64,000 nt of DNA from Dermatophilaceae bacterium Soc4.6 (GTDB taxonomy: Bacteria > Actinomycetota > Actinomycetes > Actinomycetales > Dermatophilaceae). The stretch spans positions 2,232,001-2,296,000 of the forward strand of contig JAZGVH010000002.1 in assembly GCA_039889245.1 (NCBI GenBank), given 5' to 3'. Of this stretch, positions 57,455 to 64,000 are shown piece after piece. The stretch's first letter is position 1. Every line of letters starts with the position of its first letter. The translations under genes and the position numbers were made by a program. The notes beneath the pieces are model-generated. The model made no database searches, was not told where the DNA came from, and saw only the letters and a list, made by a program, of their open reading frames with translations.

Positions 57455-58794
57455 GCCGGGGCCAGCTCGGGCTGCGGGACCCGCGTCCGGGGCCGGTCCC
57501 AGGAGCCGCCGAGGTGTTCGGCCGCCCGTAGGCCCGACAGGGCACCGTCCTCGTGGAAGCCCCAGCCGTGGTAGGCCCCGGCGAAGGCGATGCGGGCGGT
57601 GTTGATGGTCGGCAGGAGCCGTTGGGCCGCGATCGACTCGGGGGTGTAGATCGGGTGCTCGTAGTGCATGGTGTCGATGACGGTGGCCGGGTCGACGAGG
57701 TCCTCGCCGCCGAGGGTGACGATGAAGCGGCGGTCGGTGACCATCGGACCGGTCTCGTCGAGTCGCTGGAGCCGGGTCATGTCGTAGGACACGAGCACCC
57801 GACCACTCTCGGTGCCGGCGGGGCGCCGCCAGTAGTTCCACGAGGCGCGGGCCGCGAGGCTGCGGGGGAGGACCGACTCGTCCGTGTGCAGCTGGGCGAC
57901 GTTGGCGCTGTAGGGCATCGCCGTCAGGACCGCACGCTGGCCGGCGGTCGGGTCGGCGAGCATACCGAGGGCTGCGGAGGGGTGCGTGGCGATGACGACG
58001 GCGTCGACGGTGAGCTCACCCGTCGCGGTCTCGAGCACGACGCCGTCGGGCGTCTCGCGCACCGAGGTGACCGGCGACGACAGACGGATCTCGTCGATGC
58101 CGGCGGCGACCTTCTCGACGTAGCGGGCCGAGCCGCCCACCACGGTGCGCCAGGTGGGCGAGCCGAAGACGGTGAGCATGCCGTGGTGGTCGAGGAAGCT
58201 GAAGAGGTACCGCGCGGGGTACTGCAGGGACACGGCCGGGTCGCAGGACCAGACGGCGGCGACGACCGGCTCGAGGAAGTTCGTGCGGAAGTAGCCGGTG
58301 AAGCCCACCCGGTCGGCGAAGGCGCCGAGGGTCTCGTCGGATCCGCTGGCGGACTCGGGCCGGGCCAGCACCCGGGTGGCCTCGCGGTGGAACTTCTTGA
58401 CCTCGAGCAGCATCCGCAGGTAGGACGGGTTGGCCAGGTTGCGCCGGTGCGGGAAGAGGCCGCGGGCCTTGCGCGCCCCGGCGTACTCCAGGCGGGCCTC
58501 GTCATTGCGGATCGACATGCTCATGTCGGAGTCCTGGGTGGCGACGCCGAGCTCGGCGAACAGGCGCAGCAGCGTCGGGTAGGTGCGGTCGTTGTGCACG
58601 ATGAAGCCGGTGTCCACCTGCACGACGCGGTCGCCGAGGTCGACCTCGTGGGTGTCGGCGTGGCCCCCCAGCCGGCCGGCGGCCTCGAGCAGCACGACGT
58701 GCGCCTCGCGGGACAGCACGTGCGCCGCCACGAGACCGGCGACTCCGCTGCCGATGACGGCGACGCGGCGGGGGCTGGTCTGAGGGGCGGTCAT
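57451..58794 (-). CDS. FAD-dependent amine oxidase-like protein (Rv0449c-type)
   Basis: A 447-residue flavoprotein from ATG 58794. The FAD motif is RRVAVIGSGVAGLVAAHVLS, followed by EAAGRLGGHADTHEVDLGDR and VDTGFIVHNDRTYPTLLRLF. Near the C-terminus, RIAFAGAYHGWGFHEDGALS closes the FAD site. The D-T-G-F-I-V-x-N and Y-H-G-W-G-F-H-E-D-G blocks mark the subfamily paired with DUF1365 and CFA synthases. It may introduce or reduce double bonds in lipids. A SigK-like promoter lies 93 bp or more upstream, overlapping the end of rskA. Confidence 0.9.
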   Translation of the reverse strand: MTAPQTSPRRVAVIGSGVAGLVAAHVLSREAHVVLLEAAGRLGGHADTHEVDLGDRVVQVDTGFIVHNDRTYPTLLRLFAELGVATQDSDMSMSIRNDEARLEYAGARKARGLFPHRRNLANPSYLRMLLEVKKFHREATRVLARPESASGSDETLGAFADRVGFTGYFRTNFLEPVVAAVWSCDPAVSLQYPARYLFSFLDHHGMLTVFGSPTWRTVVGGSARYVEKVAAGIDEIRLSSPVTSVRETPDGVVLETATGELTVDAVVIATHPSAALGMLADPTAGQRAVLTAMPYSANVAQLHTDESVLPRSLAARASWNYWRRPAGTESGRVLVSYDMTRLQRLDETGPMVTDRRFIVTLGGEDLVDPATVIDTMHYEHPIYTPESIAAQRLLPTINTARIAFAGAYHGWGFHEDGALSGLRAAEHLGGSWDRPRTRVPQPELAPA

Positions 58795-58844
58795 GGCTGG
58801 TCCTTCGTGGTCGAGGGTCAGAGGGTGCTCTGACGGGAAATGGG

Positions 58845-58871
58845 GGTGGGGCCGCTTGTCGCGGCCCCACC
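58845..58871. terminator. 11-bp-stem hairpin between rskA and the amine-oxidase gene
   Basis: GGTGGGGCCGC (58845-58855) pairs with GCGGCCCCACC (58861-58871) over TTGTC. On the minus strand it follows the rskA stop by 47 nt and precedes the amine-oxidase start by 50 nt; CATTTCCC follows on that strand. It can terminate sigK-rskA transcripts, but it would also be transcribed from the CCATCC-type promoter upstream, making it a leader element for the lipid genes. Confidence 0.6.
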
Positions 58872-58886
58872 GTCGGTCTCACTCTG

Positions 58887-58914
58887 TATTCGTCGCCGCT
58901 CCCCGGGGGGATGG
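58887..58914 (-). promoter_or_regulatory. Candidate SigK promoter for the amine-oxidase/lipid operon
   Basis: On the minus strand CCATCC (58914-58909) is followed after exactly 16 nt by CGAATA (58892-58887). As recalled, the mycobacterial SigK consensus is CCATCC with 16-17 nt and CCGAATC. Transcription would start near 58880 and run into the amine-oxidase gene. The element lies immediately after the rskA stop codon (58919). Confidence 0.6.
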
Positions 58915-58918
58915 CGCG

Positions 58919-59761
58919 TCAGGCCAGCGAGATCAGCGCCAGCGGGGCCGTGGTCGGCTGGGGGGACCCGCCGTCGGGCTCCTCGGTGATCCCCACCGCG
59001 GACGCGCCGTTGGCGTTGCCGTCGAGCACCGTGACCTGGTTGGCCTGGTCGGACATCAGGCCCGCGCTGTAGAAGGCTCCACCGCGCTGGAACCACAGCT
59101 GGTAGTCCTTGCCGCCCGGGGCGGCGGGCATGTTCTTCGTGACGATGACCGCCCGACCCTGCGTGGCCGAGGTCACGACCTCGGCCGACGCTCCCCCGAA
59201 GAACTTCGAGGTGTGGTGGGTGGCTGCCGGGTCGTCGAGGACCTTGGAGGCCACCACCTGCAGGCCCCGGTTGCCGGAGCTCCACGGCTGGGTGATGGCT
59301 GCCGTGGCGCCGCCACCGACCAGGATCACGGCCGCGGCGACAGACAGCCAGCGGGGGGCGCCTCGACGCTGCTCACGACGGGCCCGTCGCTGCTCGAGCG
59401 GCGTGGCCTCGGCGCGCACCTCGGCCCGGGTGAGCACCTCGACCGTCGGCGCGGACCGCACCGGGACGGCCGGCGGCAGGGGCCGGACGGCGGCGATGTC
59501 CTTGAGCACCCGGTCCCGCAGCTGAGGCGGGGGCATCAGGTCGGCCAGGTGCGAGAGCTCGCTGGCCGCCGCCTGCAGGCTGGCGACCTCGTCGCGGCAG
59601 TCGTCGCAGGTCTCGAGGTGGTGCTCGAAGCGGGCCCGCTCGAGGTCGTCGACGGCGTCGACGGCATACGCACCGGTGAGGGCGTGCAGGTCGTCGTACC
59701 GGTAGGGCTCGGTGGACGCGGCGTGGTGTGTGGGATGGCTGGGCTTCAGCTGGTCGTTCAT
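58919..59761 (-). CDS. rskA: Anti-sigma-K factor
   Basis: A 280-residue membrane anti-sigma factor starting at ATG 59761, with ATGA overlap onto sigK. The cytoplasmic N-terminus has the zinc-type H-x-x-x-C-x-x-C motif (FEHHLETCDDCRDEVA: His48, Cys52, Cys55). One membrane helix, RWLSVAAAVILVGGGATAAI, lies around residues 135-155. The extracytoplasmic part has the RskA C-terminal pattern GKDYQLWFQRGGAFYSAGL and GITEEPDGGSPQPTTAPLAL. It holds SigK inactive at the membrane until intramembrane proteolysis, by analogy with M. tuberculosis RskA. Confidence 0.92.
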   Translation of the reverse strand: MNDQLKPSHPTHHAASTEPYRYDDLHALTGAYAVDAVDDLERARFEHHLETCDDCRDEVASLQAAASELSHLADLMPPPQLRDRVLKDIAAVRPLPPAVPVRSAPTVEVLTRAEVRAEATPLEQRRARREQRRGAPRWLSVAAAVILVGGGATAAITQPWSSGNRGLQVVASKVLDDPAATHHTSKFFGGASAEVVTSATQGRAVIVTKNMPAAPGGKDYQLWFQRGGAFYSAGLMSDQANQVTVLDGNANGASAVGITEEPDGGSPQPTTAPLALISLA

Positions 59762-60369
59762 GAGGGGATCCCCAGGTTGTCTCGCAGGCGTATGAGGCCG
59801 TCGCGGATGCGGGTCTTGGCGGTGCCGAGTGGTAGGCCGAGCATGGCAGCCACCTCGCTGTGGGTGTAGCCGCCGAAGTAGGCGAGCTCGAGGGCGCCGC
59901 GCTGGGCGGCGGTCAAGGAGTCGAGGGCACGTCGTACGCGTTCTGCGTCGAGGGAGGCGTGGGCCGCCTCGGCGGTGCTGTCGAACTCCACCTCGGTGGT
60001 GTTGTCGTGGTAGGTGGTGTCGCGGCGGCTGGAGGCCTCGGCCGAGCGCACGCGGTCGACGGCCTTGCGATGGGCGATGGTCATCATCCATCCCAGGGCG
60101 CTACCTCGAGTCTCGTCGAACCGCGATGCGGTCTTCCAGATCTCGAGGAACGCCTCCTGGGTCACCTCCTCCGACTGTGATGGGTCTCGGACCACTCGGA
60201 CCACGAGGCCGTAGAGCCTCGAGGACATCGCGTCGTAGAGCCGAGCGAACGCCTGCTCGTCGCCGAGCGATGCCGCCCTCAGGAGGTCGGCATGCGTCTC
60301 GGACGGGGACGTCCCCTCCGGCGAGATCTCGCCGGAAGGGACTACCTGCAGTTCAGCCATGGAACCCAT
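59758..60369 (-). CDS. sigK: ECF RNA polymerase sigma factor SigK
   Basis: A 203-residue ECF sigma factor. Region 2 runs AASLGDEQAFARLYDAMSSR to SEEVTQEAFLEIWKTASRFD and GSALGWMMTIAHRKAVDRVR. Region 4 is LTAAQRGALELAYFGGYTHS then EVAAMLGLPLGTAKTRIRDG. The S-x-A-L-x-W-M-M-T-I-A-H-R-K-A-V-D sequence is characteristic of SigK/SigL-like ECF factors. ATG 60369 and ATG 60360 are alternative starts. It overlaps rskA by 4 bp and lies 74 bp after the fasciclin gene, which is a likely target. Confidence 0.9.
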   Translation of the reverse strand: MGSMAELQVVPSGEISPEGTSPSETHADLLRAASLGDEQAFARLYDAMSSRLYGLVVRVVRDPSQSEEVTQEAFLEIWKTASRFDETRGSALGWMMTIAHRKAVDRVRSAEASSRRDTTYHDNTTEVEFDSTAEAAHASLDAERVRRALDSLTAAQRGALELAYFGGYTHSEVAAMLGLPLGTAKTRIRDGLIRLRDNLGIPS

Positions 60370-60443
60370 TGTGACCGGTCTCCCTGTTACTGTCCTGCGT
60401 TACTGGTTGAATCGTCAATTTGGGTGGACGTCGACTGCGGTGA

Positions 60444-61097
60444 TCAGGCGGCCGGGGGCGTCAGGACCGAGTCGAGGATGTAGACGGTGGCGTTGGCGGT
60501 CTGCACGTTGCCACAGACGACGTTGGCCTTGGCGGCGCCGACCTGGAACGACTCGCCCGAGCCGGTCACGGTGACCTCGCCACCGTTGAGGGTCTTGTGG
60601 GTGCCGGCCAGCTGCTCGGGGGTGAGCTTGCCCGCGATCACGTGGTAGGTCAGGACCTTGGTCAGGGCGGCCTTGTCCTTCAGCAGCGCACCGAGGTCGG
60701 CAGCGGGGATCTTCTCGAAGGCGGAGTTGGCCGGGGCGAAGACAGTCAGCGCGGGAGCCGAGTTGAGGGTGTCGACCAGGCCGGCGGCCTTCACGGCGGC
60801 GACCAGCGTGGACAGCACCGGGTTGGCGCTGGCAGCGGTGGCGACCGGGGCGGTGGCCATGCCGTTGAACGAGCCGGCACCGTCGGCGGGGACGGCGGAG
60901 CAGCCGGCACCGAAGGGCTTGGTGGACATGGCGTCCGTGGCGGTGCTGCTCGTGGTGTCGGACGGGGTGGTCGCGGCCGAGGAGCTGGAGCTGGCGGCGG
61001 TGCCGGCCGAGCCGGTGCTGCTGGAGCCGCAGGCGGCGAGGCCGAGGGGCAGGGCAGCCACGAGGGCGAGGGCGGCAGTGGTGCGACGAACGTTCAC
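60444..61097 (-). CDS. Fasciclin-domain lipoprotein (MPT83-like)
   Basis: A 217-residue lipoprotein from GTG 61097, with AGGAGA at good spacing. The signal ends in the lipobox (PLGLAACGSSS), then a Ser/Thr/Ala-rich linker, then a single fasciclin (FAS1) domain: NSAPALTVFAPANSAFEKIP (H1 region), LTKVLTYHVIAGKLTPEQLA (H2 region with Y-H), and TANATVYILDSVLTPPA at the end. The architecture is that of M. tuberculosis MPT83, a SigK-regulated surface antigen. Here the gene is directly upstream of sigK. Confidence 0.92.
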   Translation of the reverse strand: MNVRRTTAALALVAALPLGLAACGSSSTGSAGTAASSSSSAATTPSDTTSSTATDAMSTKPFGAGCSAVPADGAGSFNGMATAPVATAASANPVLSTLVAAVKAAGLVDTLNSAPALTVFAPANSAFEKIPAADLGALLKDKAALTKVLTYHVIAGKLTPEQLAGTHKTLNGGEVTVTGSGESFQVGAAKANVVCGNVQTANATVYILDSVLTPPAA

Positions 61098-61221
61098 GGT
61101 GAATCTCCTGGGGCGTATCGGGCGGGTTTCTGGGCCAGCGGCCGGTGGCCGGCTGACATGAGTACTTCGTGCCCCGCGATGGGGCGGATTGCTGGTTCTC
61201 GTGGTTTTCGTGCGAGCTAGG

Positions 61222-62748
61222 TCACGACACGATCACGACGACCTGCTGGATACCGCTGGAACCGTTGGGGAACGGAGTCGTGCGCTCTGCGGTCTGCACG
61301 ACGCCGTCGAGGTCGGTGGCGCGCACGGAGACGTTGTGCTGACCGGACACGGCGTTCCACGGGAGGTACCACTGGCGCCAGTAGTCCACGCCGGCGTCGG
61401 GGCCGAGCATGGCCGGCTGCCAGGGGGTGTCGTCGATCTTGACCTCGACCTTGCCGATGCCCCGGTGCTGGGCCCAGGCGACACCGCCGAGGGCGGTCAT
61501 GCCGGGCTTGATGGTCTCGAGGGGCCGCGGCGTGTCCACGCGGGAGGAGATCTTGATGGGGGCGTCGCTCGCCCACTTGCGCTTGGTCCAGTAGGACTCC
61601 TGCGCGGCATACGTCGTGAGAGTGAGCTTGGTCAGCCACTTGGTGGCGCTGACGAAGCCGTAGAGGCCGGGGACGACCAGCCGCGCGGGGAAGCCGTGCT
61701 CGGCGCTGAGCGGCTGGCCGTTCATGCCGATGGCGATGATCGCGTCGCGACCGTCGCGCACCACCTCGAGGGGCGTGCCGATGGTGAATCCGTCGACGGC
61801 CGTGCTCAGCAGCTGGTCGGAGCCGCTGCCCACCTGGGCCCGGTCGAGGACGTCGCTCAGGCGCACGCCGAGCCAGCGGGCCGAGCCGATGTAGCCACCG
61901 CCGACCTCGTTGGAGACGCAGGTCAGGGTGATGTCGCGCTCGATGAGCGGCATCGCGGCGAGCTCGTCGAAGGTCAGCGTGAAGGGGTTCTTGACGTCGC
62001 CGTCGATCTGCAGGCTCCACGAGCCCTTGGCCACCTGGGGGACGGTGAGGTTGGTGTCGACGCGGTAGAAGTCGGCGGTCGGGGTGCGGAAGGCGGAGAT
62101 GCCTGCCACCTTGCCCTCGATGCCCGCCGGCAGGGCCTTCGCCGCGTCGGCCGGTGCCGGGAGGGTGACGTTGGACGGGTCGGCCGCGCTGGTGGCGACC
62201 TTCTGGCCCACCCCACCCAGGACGAGCGCGCCGAGGGTCGCACTGCCCGCGCCGACGAGGAACCCGCGTCGGCTCGGGACGGGACCCGCGTCGGTGGTCG
62301 TGGTCGCCGACGCCCTGCGCAGCAGGAGCACCAGGGTCGCGAGACCGACGACCAGGGTCGCGAGCGCCGGCAGGAGGTCGACGAGCCGGGCGGTCGGGCG
62401 GGTCATGGCGGCGACGCCGGCGGCGACGACCAGGGCCACGACGAGGCCGACCCCGACGGCCGGGCGGCGGCGGGACAGCACGCCGGCGACGGCGGCCAGG
62501 ACGAGCGTCACCACGCCGATCGAGCTGACGAGCACGAGCTTGTCGTTGGTGCCGAACGTCGCGATCGCGTATTCCTTCAACGGGGTCGGCACGAGGTCGA
62601 TGACCGTCGAGCCGACGGCGAGGACCGGCGACGCCGCCGGGTTGACGAAGGCCGCGACGAGGTGGCCGGCGGCGGCGCCGGCGGCGGCGGCCAAGATGCC
62701 GGCGGCGGCGTACGGTGCGGCCGTGGTGACGCGGGTTCGGAAGGACAT
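61222..62748 (-). CDS. Membrane-bound molybdopterin-dependent oxidoreductase (sulfite-oxidase fold)
   Basis: A 508-residue protein from ATG 62748. The first roughly 155 residues contain about four hydrophobic helices. A twin-arginine-like SRRGFLVGAGSATLGALV follows (Arg160-Arg161). The periplasmic catalytic domain has FDELAAMPLIERDITLTCVS (Cys277 is the likely molybdenum ligand), GGYIGSARWLGVRLSDVLD and KVEVKIDDTPWQPAML, including the dimerisation-type C-terminal domain. It belongs to the sulfite oxidase/YedY-like superfamily; electron acceptor and substrate are unknown. It lies 124 bp upstream of the fasciclin gene on the same strand. Confidence 0.88.
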   Translation of the reverse strand: MSFRTRVTTAAPYAAAGILAAAAGAAAGHLVAAFVNPAASPVLAVGSTVIDLVPTPLKEYAIATFGTNDKLVLVSSIGVVTLVLAAVAGVLSRRRPAVGVGLVVALVVAAGVAAMTRPTARLVDLLPALATLVVGLATLVLLLRRASATTTTDAGPVPSRRGFLVGAGSATLGALVLGGVGQKVATSAADPSNVTLPAPADAAKALPAGIEGKVAGISAFRTPTADFYRVDTNLTVPQVAKGSWSLQIDGDVKNPFTLTFDELAAMPLIERDITLTCVSNEVGGGYIGSARWLGVRLSDVLDRAQVGSGSDQLLSTAVDGFTIGTPLEVVRDGRDAIIAIGMNGQPLSAEHGFPARLVVPGLYGFVSATKWLTKLTLTTYAAQESYWTKRKWASDAPIKISSRVDTPRPLETIKPGMTALGGVAWAQHRGIGKVEVKIDDTPWQPAMLGPDAGVDYWRQWYLPWNAVSGQHNVSVRATDLDGVVQTAERTTPFPNGSSGIQQVVVIVS

Positions 62749-62760
62749 ATGGGTAGTTCG

Positions 62761-62778
62761 CCGCGGAGGCCTCCGCGG
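62761..62778. promoter_or_regulatory. 18-bp perfect palindrome before the molybdoenzyme gene
   Basis: CCGCGGAGG-CCTCCGCGG is a perfect palindrome ending 12 bp upstream of the ATG at 62748, over the expected ribosome-binding region. It could be a regulator site or an RNA hairpin limiting translation. No regulator gene is adjacent. Confidence 0.55.
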
Positions 62779-62943
62779 ATTGACCGTGGGTGATGTCCTG
62801 GGACATGGTCCGAGGTACGGGCCGAGTGCGGTGAGGGGATCATCCCGAGCACGAAACCACCGACCCCACGACGCAGGTCGAGGTCGCCGAGACCGCGTTC
62901 GCGTGGACCTGGAGCGACGCCACCAGCGCCTGCCCGGGCGGCT

Positions 62944-63033
62944 GACACGCTGCGCGGCTACCGCTCCGACTGGGCCGAGTTCATCACCTGGTGCACCCAC
63001 CACGACCGAGCCCCGCTGCCTGCTTCGCGTACC
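62944..63033 (+). pseudogene. Tyrosine-recombinase (integrase) N-terminal fragment
   Basis: The plus strand encodes DTLRGYRSDWAEFITWCTHH then DRAPLPAS. This is the core-binding (SAM-like) domain pattern of phage-type integrases, T-x-R-x-Y-x-S-D-W-x-x-F-x-x-W-C. No start codon, no catalytic domain and no further integrase sequence follow. The 342-bp gap 62749-63090 otherwise holds only the palindrome and undistinguished sequence. Confidence 0.6.
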
Positions 63034-63090
63034 CGATCAACCGCGATGAAGTTCGTCCACCAGCTGCGCAACCTGCCCGGCCCGACCGCG

Positions 63091-63588
63091 TCAGTCGCAG
63101 AAGCAGGTGCCGGCCGCCGAGATCTGCAGCCCGCAGCGCGGGCAGATCTTGGGCTCCGGCGGGGGCGGGGCGACCGCCGCCGCGGGGCGACGCGCCGCCG
63201 TGGCGCGAGGGGTCGTGCTGCGCGAGCGGGTGGCGACGGGGGTGCGCACCATCCGGTCCACGGCCTCCTGGGCCAGGGCCACCGCCTCGTCGAGCGCACC
63301 GCGCAGACGGGCGGTCGGCACCCAGACATAGCTCGTCGTCGTGGTCTTGCTCTCGACCCGCTCGACCAGGGCGCTGCCGTCGAGGGCTCGAGCCCGCGCC
63401 GGGTCGAGCGCCAGCGACACGACCGCCGGGAAGCAGTGCATCGCTGGCACGTCGGAGCCGAGCCGGCTGATGATCAGCTCCTCGCCCCGGCGGGCGACCT
63501 CGACCGAGCGCGAGGAGACGACCTCCCGCACCAGCATCTCGACCTCGATCGACGGCCTCAAGCGGCCCAGCTGCTCGTCGATGTCCAT
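63091..63588 (-). CDS. Protein with C-terminal zinc ribbon, function unknown
   Basis: A 165-residue protein from ATG 63588, preceded by the purine-rich GAGGGTGGGGG. The N-terminal domain (MDIDEQLGRLRPSIEVEMLV, then GEELIISRLGSDVPAMHCFP) is of unknown family. A basic linker leads to a rubredoxin/ribbon-like end, KICPRCGLQISAAGTCFCD, with C-x-x-C and C-x-C pairs suited to binding zinc. Neighbours give no clue: an integrase relic on one side, a repeat protein on the other. Confidence 0.65.
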   Translation of the reverse strand: MDIDEQLGRLRPSIEVEMLVREVVSSRSVEVARRGEELIISRLGSDVPAMHCFPAVVSLALDPARARALDGSALVERVESKTTTTSYVWVPTARLRGALDEAVALAQEAVDRMVRTPVATRSRSTTPRATAARRPAAAVAPPPPEPKICPRCGLQISAAGTCFCD

Positions 63589-63776
63589 GACCCCCACCCT
63601 CTGCCTGTCGTCGTGTCGTCCGTGTCGTCGTGTCCTGCGTGGTCACCGGGTGGCCCGGCGACACGGATGCTGACCTGCCGCACCAGTCTCACAGATGCCC
63701 GACGGTGAGCAGCGGCAGGTGGGCCACCAGGGGCGCGACGACCGCCATCGCGAGCCGTCCCCGCTACCGTCGTCGC

Positions 63777-64000
63777 ATGCCCGAGACCGACCTTCGCGCC
63801 CACGCCGTCTCCGCTCTCGTCGCGCTCGCGTCCAGCGAGCGCCCCGCCGACCGGCGCGACGCCGGGGTCGCCCTCACCGGCTTCCTCGACGCCGAGCACG
63901 CGCAGGCCGTCCTGCACGACCTGGTCCTCGACGCCGACGACGCCGTCAACCGGGCCGTGAGCGCCGCCGTCGCCCGGCGAGCCGACCCGCACGGCTGGGT
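63777..64000 (+). CDS. HEAT-repeat-like protein (partial, continues beyond window)
   Basis: From ATG 63777 the frame stays open to the right edge. It begins MPETDLRAHAVSALVALASS, then ADRRDAGVALTGFLDAEHAQ and DADDAVNRAVSAAVARRADP. The helix pairs and the D-x-x-V-R-x-A-x-S-type pattern resemble HEAT/PBS-lyase-like repeats. Only about 75 residues are visible, so family assignment is tentative. Confidence 0.65.
   Translation, partial: MPETDLRAHAVSALVALASSERPADRRDAGVALTGFLDAEHAQAVLHDLVLDADDAVNRAVSAAVARRADPHGW

Noticed and set aside
61217-62806. 529-codon minus frame beginning MSQDITHGQSAEASAANYPY
   Set aside because: After about 25 residues it becomes an Arg-rich shadow of the molybdoenzyme gene, which is in a different frame and carries all the conserved motifs.
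62084-63049. 321-codon plus frame running into the integrase fragment
   Set aside because: It is antisense to the molybdoenzyme gene for most of its length and is in a different frame from the integrase-like segment.

Overview
The window is high-GC (roughly 70% or more by eye), densely packed actinobacterial chromosome. GTG starts are frequent and genes are commonly joined by 4-bp ATGA/GTGA overlaps. Lineage markers are a proteasome activator ending in GQYL, an NDMA-dependent alcohol dehydrogenase, an actinobacterial-type LexA box and a SigK/RskA locus. Together they suggest an Actinomycetes chromosome, perhaps of the Intrasporangiaceae type; the family-level guess is inference. I saw no rRNA, tRNA or CRISPR array.

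Region by region. 1-2.5 kb: a MarR regulator, an OsmC protein and a luciferase-like oxidoreductase (cut by the window edge) on the minus strand, preceded by a GNAT acetyltransferase. 2.5-15.3 kb: histidine utilisation. A divergent IclR regulator and MFS transporter precede hutH-hutU; a second block carries an allantoate-amidohydrolase-like M20 hydrolase, hutF, hutI and hutD, all overlapping by 4 bp. The two blocks are separated by about 2.9 kb holding a vapBC pair whose toxin has an in-frame stop, a uridine-kinase-like gene, a broken DUF222 gene behind a LexA box, and ybaK. 15.3-18.8 kb: a TPP riboswitch controls an ECF thiamine-type transporter (YkoE plus one A-A-T fusion protein). 18.8-31 kb: MarR/MFS pair with an operator palindrome, SulP transporter beside remnants of a PiT phosphate permease, sulfotransferase, GT-C mannosyltransferase, AlaA-type aminotransferase, HxlR/quinone reductase pair, MobA-like protein, a second quinone reductase and a decayed ABC exporter. 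31-45 kb: proteasome activator Bpa, SGNH hydrolase, KstD-like flavoprotein, membrane metallophosphoesterase, RNA ligase-type phosphodiesterase, a CitA/DcuS-type two-component system divergent from dctA, a lipoprotein coupled to a MacB remnant, and a GntR/MFS pair. 45-53 kb: small enzymes and transporters, then an overlapping alcohol dehydrogenase, MoxR ATPase and VWA operon.

53-62.7 kb is the most coherent block. On the minus strand, in transcription order, lie a membrane molybdopterin oxidoreductase, a fasciclin lipoprotein (MPT83-like), sigK, rskA, a flavin amine oxidase, DUF1365, two cyclopropane-fatty-acid-synthase family methyltransferases and a DUF1295 membrane protein. The order resembles the M. 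tuberculosis Rv0444c-Rv0449c locus, with an MPT70/83-type SigK target placed alongside. A CCATCC-N16-CGAATA element precedes the amine oxidase gene. The right edge holds an integrase remnant, a zinc-ribbon protein and a partial repeat protein.

Two window-wide patterns stand out. The 7-mer GGCATAC/GTATGCC recurs 26 times by hand count, often at the cost of rare codons (TAT, ATA, GCA). Three decaying genes carry what look like single extra G/C bases in homopolymers of 6-7. I found no clearly undescribed defence or mobile system; the best candidates for something new are the 7-mer motif and the AAA/VWA/dehydrogenase operon.
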